From Acanthosoma haemorrhoidale (Eukaryota; Arthropoda; Insecta; Hemiptera; Acanthosomatidae): a stretch of DNA of 64,000 nt. The position numbers and the translations under genes were made by a program. The stretch is from NCBI GenBank assembly GCA_930367205.1, contig OV884009.1, positions 78,699,189 through 78,763,188 on the forward strand. The letters are read 5' to 3'. Below the pieces are notes generated by a model that searched no databases, was not told the DNA's origin, and was given only the letters and a program-made list of their open reading frames with translations. Position 1 is the stretch's first letter; each line of letters opens with the position of its first letter. This document shows positions 58,755 through 64,000 of the stretch, one piece after another.

Positions 58755-59038
58755 TCCTCAGCGTCTGTGGCTCTCGCGCTCTTCCGCTGGATCTTATCCA
58801 GTGACGCGGCTGACGGAGGAGCGTGGGGGACATCCCAAGGCTACGCTTTCTCTATCGCATGCGAGGGAGGTGACAACCATGTAGTCTTGGGAGGTCTTTG
58901 GGCTGTATGAAATACTGTATGAATGAGCGAGTGAATGAAAATTGTAAATATGGTATGAATGATATCATTTATCACAATTACTTATTGCCCAATGAGGCAG
59001 ACTGTAATTTTATCATAATAAAGTTGTTTTAATTTGAG
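58755..59038 (+). mobile_element. Family A LINE 3' UTR
   Basis: Runs from CTCAGCGTCTGTGGCTCTCG through GGAGCGTGGGGGACATCCCA, GCATGCGAGGGAGGTGACAA and two GTATGAATGA blocks to GTAATTTTATCATAATAAAG, without a clear poly(A). It is 5'-truncated with no coding sequence. Confidence 0.85.
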
Positions 59039-59522
59039 AATCATGTACTCATCACTAAGGCGCTCCATTTCATTTTCGACGGAAAACTGTCACAGGCTCG
59101 TTCTAACTCCATGAAAACTAAATGATGTTCTTAATCCATTATTTTGTACTTCGTAATCACCTGACTGAGCACAAAATTATTATTCTTGCATGATCCTGTG
59201 GTTACTGGTCCTTTCCAAAGGGTTGTATAAAGCTCATCTAACACACCTCACTGACCCCTTATTTGTTATTAAAAATAAACTTTAAACAGCAATGCGATTC
59301 ATTACGTCAACATTTTCTACTATAATAAATATTAAAGGAGTTGCTAATTACTCTAGCCAGGATGTAAAAATATTTACAGTTTTATAGTTTAAATAATTCC
59401 TTGGACAGCGTGAACTTGTTCCTTGAAAATGGATGACGAGTACAGTACATGGATTGACTAATAAATAAGCATTAAAGTTTATATAAAGAAGCATTCAAAA
59501 TATTATTTTTCTAAAAAAGAGT
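59039..59522. other. No gene seen
   Basis: Unassigned A/T-rich DNA. AAAAAAGAG at its right end (near 59514-59522) may be one side of a target duplication for the LINE copy that follows. Confidence 0.3.
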
Positions 59523-60360
59523 CCGCTGTGGTTTAGAATACTCTCACTACTATCCCATAAATGCAGGAGTTCCACAGGGCAGTGTCCTGGGCCATATCCT
59601 CTATAACCTATACACCGCTGATGTCTATAACCAATACACCGCTGATGTCCCCTCTACTCCCAATACCTTCTTGGCCACATTTGCAGATGACACTGCAGTC
59701 TTGTCATTCCACCCAGACCCCGACATAGCATCCCATAACCTTCAAAAACACCTTGACGAGATCGAGTATTGGTGCAATCAATGGCGGATCAAAGTTAATA
59801 AAGCAAAATGCTCCCACATTACCTTCACCCTTTGTGCGCAAGACTTTTCCACTAGTTTATTTTAATTCTATTCCTCTCCCTGTATCCGAGACAGTACGGT
59901 ACTTAGGCTTCCATCTTGACAAACGACTGACCTGGAACCCACATACGAGACTAAAAAGACAAGAACTAAACAGACGCTTTGGACAACTGTACAGACTACT
60001 TCAAAGGACATCCCATCTCTCAATAGAAAATAAACTACTAATCTACAAAGTTATACTTAAACCAATCTGGACATACGGAATAGAGCTATGGGGGACAGCA
60101 AAAAAGTCGAACATCAAGCGTATCCAATCCTTTCAATCAAAAGTCCTGAGAACAATAGTAAATGCCCCTTATTATGTCAGCAACAAAACCCTTCATAACG
60201 ATCTTAATATACCCTACATTCTAGAACTCATCCCTTTATGAAATTACACAGCAGCCTTTCCAACCACCCTAATCCTGTAGCACAGTCATTGCACTGCGCC
60301 ACTCATCCCTATAATCCTCCTCGGAGACTGAAACGGCAGTGGCCTCGTGACCTGCTATAA
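59523..60360 (+). pseudogene. Family A reverse transcriptase, frameshifted
   Basis: The first frame gives NAGVPQGSVLG and later FLATFADDTAVLSFHPDPD (from 59671). An extra base near 59834 (TGTGCGCAAG against TGTCGCAAG at 30.8 kb) shifts the frame. The palm end, RYLGFHLDKRLTW, LLIYKVILKPIWTYG and LNIPYILELI then continue in the second frame. A 24-base tandem duplication at 59611-59634 adds eight codons before the catalytic motif. A second shift at about 60235 ends the reading early. It lacks the endonuclease and fingers, as expected for a 5'-truncated insertion. Confidence 0.85.
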
Positions 60361-60678
60361 ACCCGTGACAGTGGGAGTCCTGGCAATGGCCAGTTTCTCC
60401 AATCATGTCCTGAGCGTCTGTGGCTCTCGCGCTGTTGGTCAGCCTCCACTGGCTAGTATCCGGTGACGCGGCTGACGGAGGAGCGTGGGGGACTTCCCAA
60501 GACTCCGCTTTCTCTTCGCGGTGGATTTGGGGGGTCTCTGGGCTGTCTGTAAATATTGTATGAATGAGCGAGTGAATGATGAACTGTAAATATGGTATGA
60601 ATGAGAGCATTTATCTTATTATTTATTGCCTTATAAAAGGCAGATTGTAATTATGCACAATCAAATAAAATAAAAAAA
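59523..60678 (+). mobile_element. Family A LINE, longest uninterrupted copy
   Basis: The copy starts before the RT motif GVPQGSVLG (59565) and runs through palm, thumb and C-terminus to stop TAA (60358-60360). The 3' UTR follows, with AATAAAATAAAAAAAA near 60660-60678. AAAAAAGAG at both edges may be the target duplication, but its low complexity makes this weak. Part of the 3' UTR (the CATGCGAGGGAGGTGACAACCATG region) is deleted near 60516. Confidence 0.85.
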
Positions 60679-60787
60679 AGAGAACTTCAGAAACGTTTCC
60701 TTCAGTTGACAACGCTGTTTATCGAATACACATATGCTATCGCTTTTAAACAAATGACTGTTTGTTTCTAACCAATATATACATAAA

Positions 60788-60814
60788 TTAATCTAATTAT
60801 TTAAATTAGATTAA
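60788..60814. repeat. Perfect 11-bp inverted repeat
   Basis: TTAATCTAATT and AATTAGATTAA around a 5-base loop. A/T-rich, so chance is quite possible. Confidence 0.6.
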
Positions 60815-60898
60815 AGTATTAATTTAAAGTAATTAAAGTAATTATTATTTAAATAAAGGACTGTATAAGGATCGCGGAAGATTTATGTTTGATAAAGC

Positions 60899-61262
60899 AG
60901 GTGGCACTGAGGCATAGAGAAGAATGAACGTCCAGGCTTGTGGTCGTAAATGCTATGCCAAGTATTCCAACTGTATGGGGGTGGCCCACCATATGAATCA
61001 TGGACTCTCCAGTCGAAGTCATGGTACACGTGTTGGACATGCATAGTTTTATCGTATGCCATATTCAAGACAACATCCAATGGGCGAAGATCCAAACTAC
61101 TTCCATACATCATCTGTATTCCATGCACTAGTCTCGATCGTTGCTGGATCCGCATTGTTTTGGAAAATTGCTACCCGTTCGCCTATCATGATGCAAAGAA
61201 AGGCTCTAATTTCAAAAATGTGCGTGGGAATCGCTTCCTCCTTTCTTCCTATAGTATGGTGA
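60899..61262 (+). other. G+C-balanced island with overlapping open frames; unknown
   Basis: Three frames overlap. The plus frame from ATG 60924 has one in-frame TAG (61044) and then runs 68 codons from 61056, including a hydrophobic HALVSIVAGSALFWKIA segment. A second plus frame of 109 codons spans 60950-61279. A minus frame of 90 codons spans 60883-61155, rich in H, Y, D and W (HDFDWRVHDSYGGPPPYSWN). Codons are less A/T-biased than in the surroundings. I recognise none of them. It could be a decayed exon, a retrocopy or another transposon fragment. Confidence 0.3.
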
Positions 61263-61279
61263 TGATGATGATTCTATGA

Positions 61280-62505
61280 TAGTTGATGTAAAAGTGATTC
61301 AACTGATCGATATTTTTGCTAGTTACATTCATTTAATTTTAAGCAATTTTCAGTAACCGGCGCTGAAAAATCCGGACTTTGGTAGAGACCTCTCTCACCT
61401 GTACTAACAGTACAGCGAACAAACTTGTTAAAAAATCAATTCAGAAGAAATTATGATAAAAGGACCTTTACTCGCTTCAAACGCAGAAGTTATGTGTCAA
61501 TAAAATATCGCTCTCTGCTTTGCATTTTATTTCTAATCACTGACAGTTTACTTGAAAGTCTCTTGTTCAAGTTGACTTCAAAAACAATACGATTAGAGCG
61601 CATAAATCACTAGATGATTACACCAAGCTATCAGCAGCACACTACCTGATATAATCAGATATCTTGACAAGGACTTAGCGGGACTAAATCGATATCCACT
61701 CCACCGCTGTAGGAATGTTACCCTGAGCCGTACTTATTCAATTTTCAGATATTTCATAGATAAAAAGCGTTGCATACAAAACAGGATTGTCTCCGTCATC
61801 CGCTGTTATTATAGCGTGACGAAAATATTTGTATCTGGGGAATATTCCCACATCGTCGAAATGATTTGACACAGCTTACTAAGTCTTCGTTAACTGGGAT
61901 CTCTACTGCAGTAATGTTCAGCCTGCCTCGCCCTTCTGGGTTAGGCAGGAATGACGGAGGTCGTCGAGGTAACGATTTTTGACAGCGTCACAAAGAAACA
62001 AGTTGCTGTAAATTATATTAACAGATGTAATTAAACCCCCGTGAGATTCGCTTAGTTGACCGAGTGAAGAGGGGCTTTAGCGATAAACGGAGGCGTGACC
62101 AGATAAAAACTGAAGAGGGGGTGGGGGCTTAAAGAATGACTAAAAGCTTTTTTTTTTTGCTTGGAGTGTCCATGACAGACGTGGCTCCCTAACGCTCACC
62201 GTGTACTAGAGTACATTACTTATAACTTAATTTATTCCTCTTCTTTACGCCACCCCCTATGTCACCTACCCTTCGGCACACACCTTAATGCTCTCACGTC
62301 ATACTTTTCCTATCGTTAATCTTCTTATAGGATTTGCATACATGCATATAACAAGTAAGAGCTGCGTTATAACAGTTCCGGGCAACAGAACCCTAATGGA
62401 AAGAAAAACAACAACAAAACAATCAGTCCCACCGTCAGGTCAGCCAACTAGTGTACGTGGAGAATTTTTCCGTAATCATATTTTCATCGTTGCAATAAGG
62501 TAGAA
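61280..62505. other. No gene seen
   Basis: Contains a G+C-richer patch (61890-62200) and a T10 run (62150). The 62- and 71-codon frames have no recognisable motifs. Confidence 0.35.
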
Positions 62506-62511
62506 TCAATA

Positions 62512-62650
62512 ATTACAATCTCCCTGATTGAGCAATAAGTAATTGTGATAAATTATCTCATTCATACAGTATTTACAAACAACCCAGAGACCTCCCATAT
62601 CCACATAGTTGTCACCTCCCTCGCATGCGAAAGAGGAAGCGGAGTCTAAC
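62512..62650 (-). mobile_element. Family A LINE 3' UTR fragment
   Basis: On the minus strand GACTCCGCTTCCTCTTTCGC, GCGAGGGAGGTGACAACTAT, GGTCTCTGGGTTGTTTGT, GTATGAATGAGA and ATCACAATTACTTATTGC are present. The final AATAAA block is reduced to GATTGTAATTATTGATT. Confidence 0.8.
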
Positions 62651-62654
62651 GCTA

Positions 62655-64000
62655 ATTCGTAAATCATTCGTTCATTCAACCAATGTAGAACCATTGATTC
62701 ACATGGTTGTAGTTTTCAATGGATAAATATTTAATTATTGTTTTCGGTGGCAGTAATTGTATAAAAACTTATGCCCGTTACAGCTTTGGGACTTAATGAA
62801 CTTTACACTTGTATGACCTAATGACTTAGTACCAGATGTAATAAAGTACTGATCTATGCTAGTTAATTAATTATTTTTTAGACAGCCGGTCTTAAGATGT
62901 TTTCAGTAATTAACGTAAATATCGAGCATGAAGAACTAATTAATTCACTAGTGGTTTTTAAATTTTAACAAAACCAGTTCTTTTGTTATGACTGATTGGT
63001 TGTAAATTAATTTAAATAGCTAATTATTTTACATATTGTGATTGTTCTGTATTTTTCTACCTCTTTTCCAAAGTCTACGTTTTGGCTAAACGAGGTTTGA
63101 CAATCAAAGGAGTGGATCTGAACCCTTTTTAATTTTGGACAATGGTTAAATGATGGTTAGATTTACATAGGTTACATCCGGGGGTGTAGTCACATGGGTT
63201 ACGCTGATGGATACCATCTTACCCAAGAAACCGACAAGAGTTATCCAGCAGATGCCCTCCAGGCTCTCTACCCTGTTCAGATGACCCCACCCTAGCCCCA
63301 GATCTCAATTCGACTTGATTGAGATGCTTGGACGAACATTTCCTTGTACTCCCAAGATTGTAAATCAAACATATCGTGAGACAAGAGTGTAATAACAAAT
63401 GCCCCAGAAAATTCCTTGGGAAGAAACGTTATAGCTAGAATTATGGGCCTAGCGGATAAATAGAACACGATTCCCGAGATCGTGATAAAAAATTAGATCA
63501 TGAGGCTGTCACTGCTTTGTCAGGACTACTTGCCGTCAAACATGAAAGGGTAATAATCTGTTTCCTTACGAATTTTTCATCAAACGGCATACATGATTCG
63601 AGCACTGCTTATGTAAATTATAAAAAGGCTTTGGAAATCAATGTCAAAGAAAAATACGAAAAAATGGAATAGCACATTAATGGTGAACTTTTCTTGCAAA
63701 GAAACGTAGGAATTTAGAAAAATTCATTACTAAGTAAGCATAATTCTTTGTTTAATATGTTAACTGGCTAAAGTTAAAGCTTGTGGTAGAATTGTATAGA
63801 TTTACATCAGCTAGTAAGTCCAAGTTTAAGAAGACCATACTTTTTTTAGAATTTATTTATTACTGAAAAACTCATCAATTTTTTTTTCTATGAAAAAATA
63901 TCAATAGGTGATAATAAAGGTCATATGAAGGTGATGCAAAACATTGTAAATATTGCACAAAATAACCATTTAGATATAACAAATTGTAAGTGATTTCTAT
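62655..64000. other. No gene seen
   Basis: A slightly G+C-richer stretch at 63170-63500 includes the small palindrome TCTCAAT-TCGACTTG-ATTGAGA. A fleeting SPDLN-like reading there is discussed under rejected items. The rest is A/T-rich. Confidence 0.4.

Noticed and set aside
63280..63500. APDLNST followed by an RCLDEHF-like reading, reminiscent of Tc1 SPDLNPIE
   Set aside because: A stop interrupts it at once, no upstream DDE motifs are visible, and the similarity covers only a few residues.

Overview
This window looks like nuclear DNA of an arthropod, most likely an insect with a large, repeat-rich genome. A hemimetabolous or hemipteran insect is my guess, from the kinds of relics present. 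By eye it is about one third G+C, full of A/T homopolymers, with no long open frames, no operon-like packing and no ribosome binding sites. I found no intact host gene, rRNA, true tRNA or CRISPR array. It reads as a gene desert or long intron built from decayed mobile elements.

The dominant element is a Jockey-like non-LTR retrotransposon, here 'family A'. Its fragments lie at 0-0.16, 7.65, 8.4, 9.5-10.9, 14.4, 25.7-26.4, 30.2-31.0, 32.3, 49.3, 53.0, 58.1-58.5, 58.8-59.0, 59.5-60.7 and 62.5 kb. The longest reverse-transcriptase piece is a 231-codon open frame with the FADDT catalytic motif at 30.3-31.0 kb (minus). A sister copy at 59.5-60.7 kb carries a frameshift. Target-site duplications are visible around several copies.

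Other LINE families are present as relics. Family B ends in repeated TATTC (1.6, 2.5, 27.0-27.5, 28.0-28.5, 35.8-37.1 kb). Family C is a Jockey-like palm/thumb relic (22.5-23.1 and 37.7-38.0 kb). Family D occurs at 20.6 and 33.1-34.0 kb. Lone RT scraps lie at 12.8-13.9, 41.8 and 54.3-55.0 kb. Two short retroposon families stand out. One is a SINE-like unit of about 220 bp, three copies at 6.4, 8.9 and 12.6 kb, with a conserved hairpin at its 5' end and perfect 11-12 bp target duplications on two copies. The other is a tRNA-derived SINE (18.8 and 29.6 kb) with an unrelated SINE head nearby at 19.1 kb.

DNA-transposon-like inverted-repeat structures are at 11.18-14.30 kb (about 265-bp arms, with other elements inside), 44.85-45.18 kb (short MITE with hammerhead-like motifs in its arms) and 49.64-51.04 kb (about 165-bp arms, TAA duplication). 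Three related LTR-like or promoter-like segments with TATA boxes or matching downstream sequence lie at 3.6-4.0, 11.7-12.4 and 42.3-42.5 kb. A decayed mobile-element protein with a recognisable NTNDG motif lies at 16.2-16.8 kb.

The most unusual observation is a chimeric family A element. The finger region of its RT is replaced by about 510 bp of unrelated A/T-rich DNA, and the same chimera occurs twice, in opposite orientation, about 20 kb apart (10.06-10.88 and 30.17-31.56 kb). All homology statements come from reading the sequence by eye; no alignment or database search was run.
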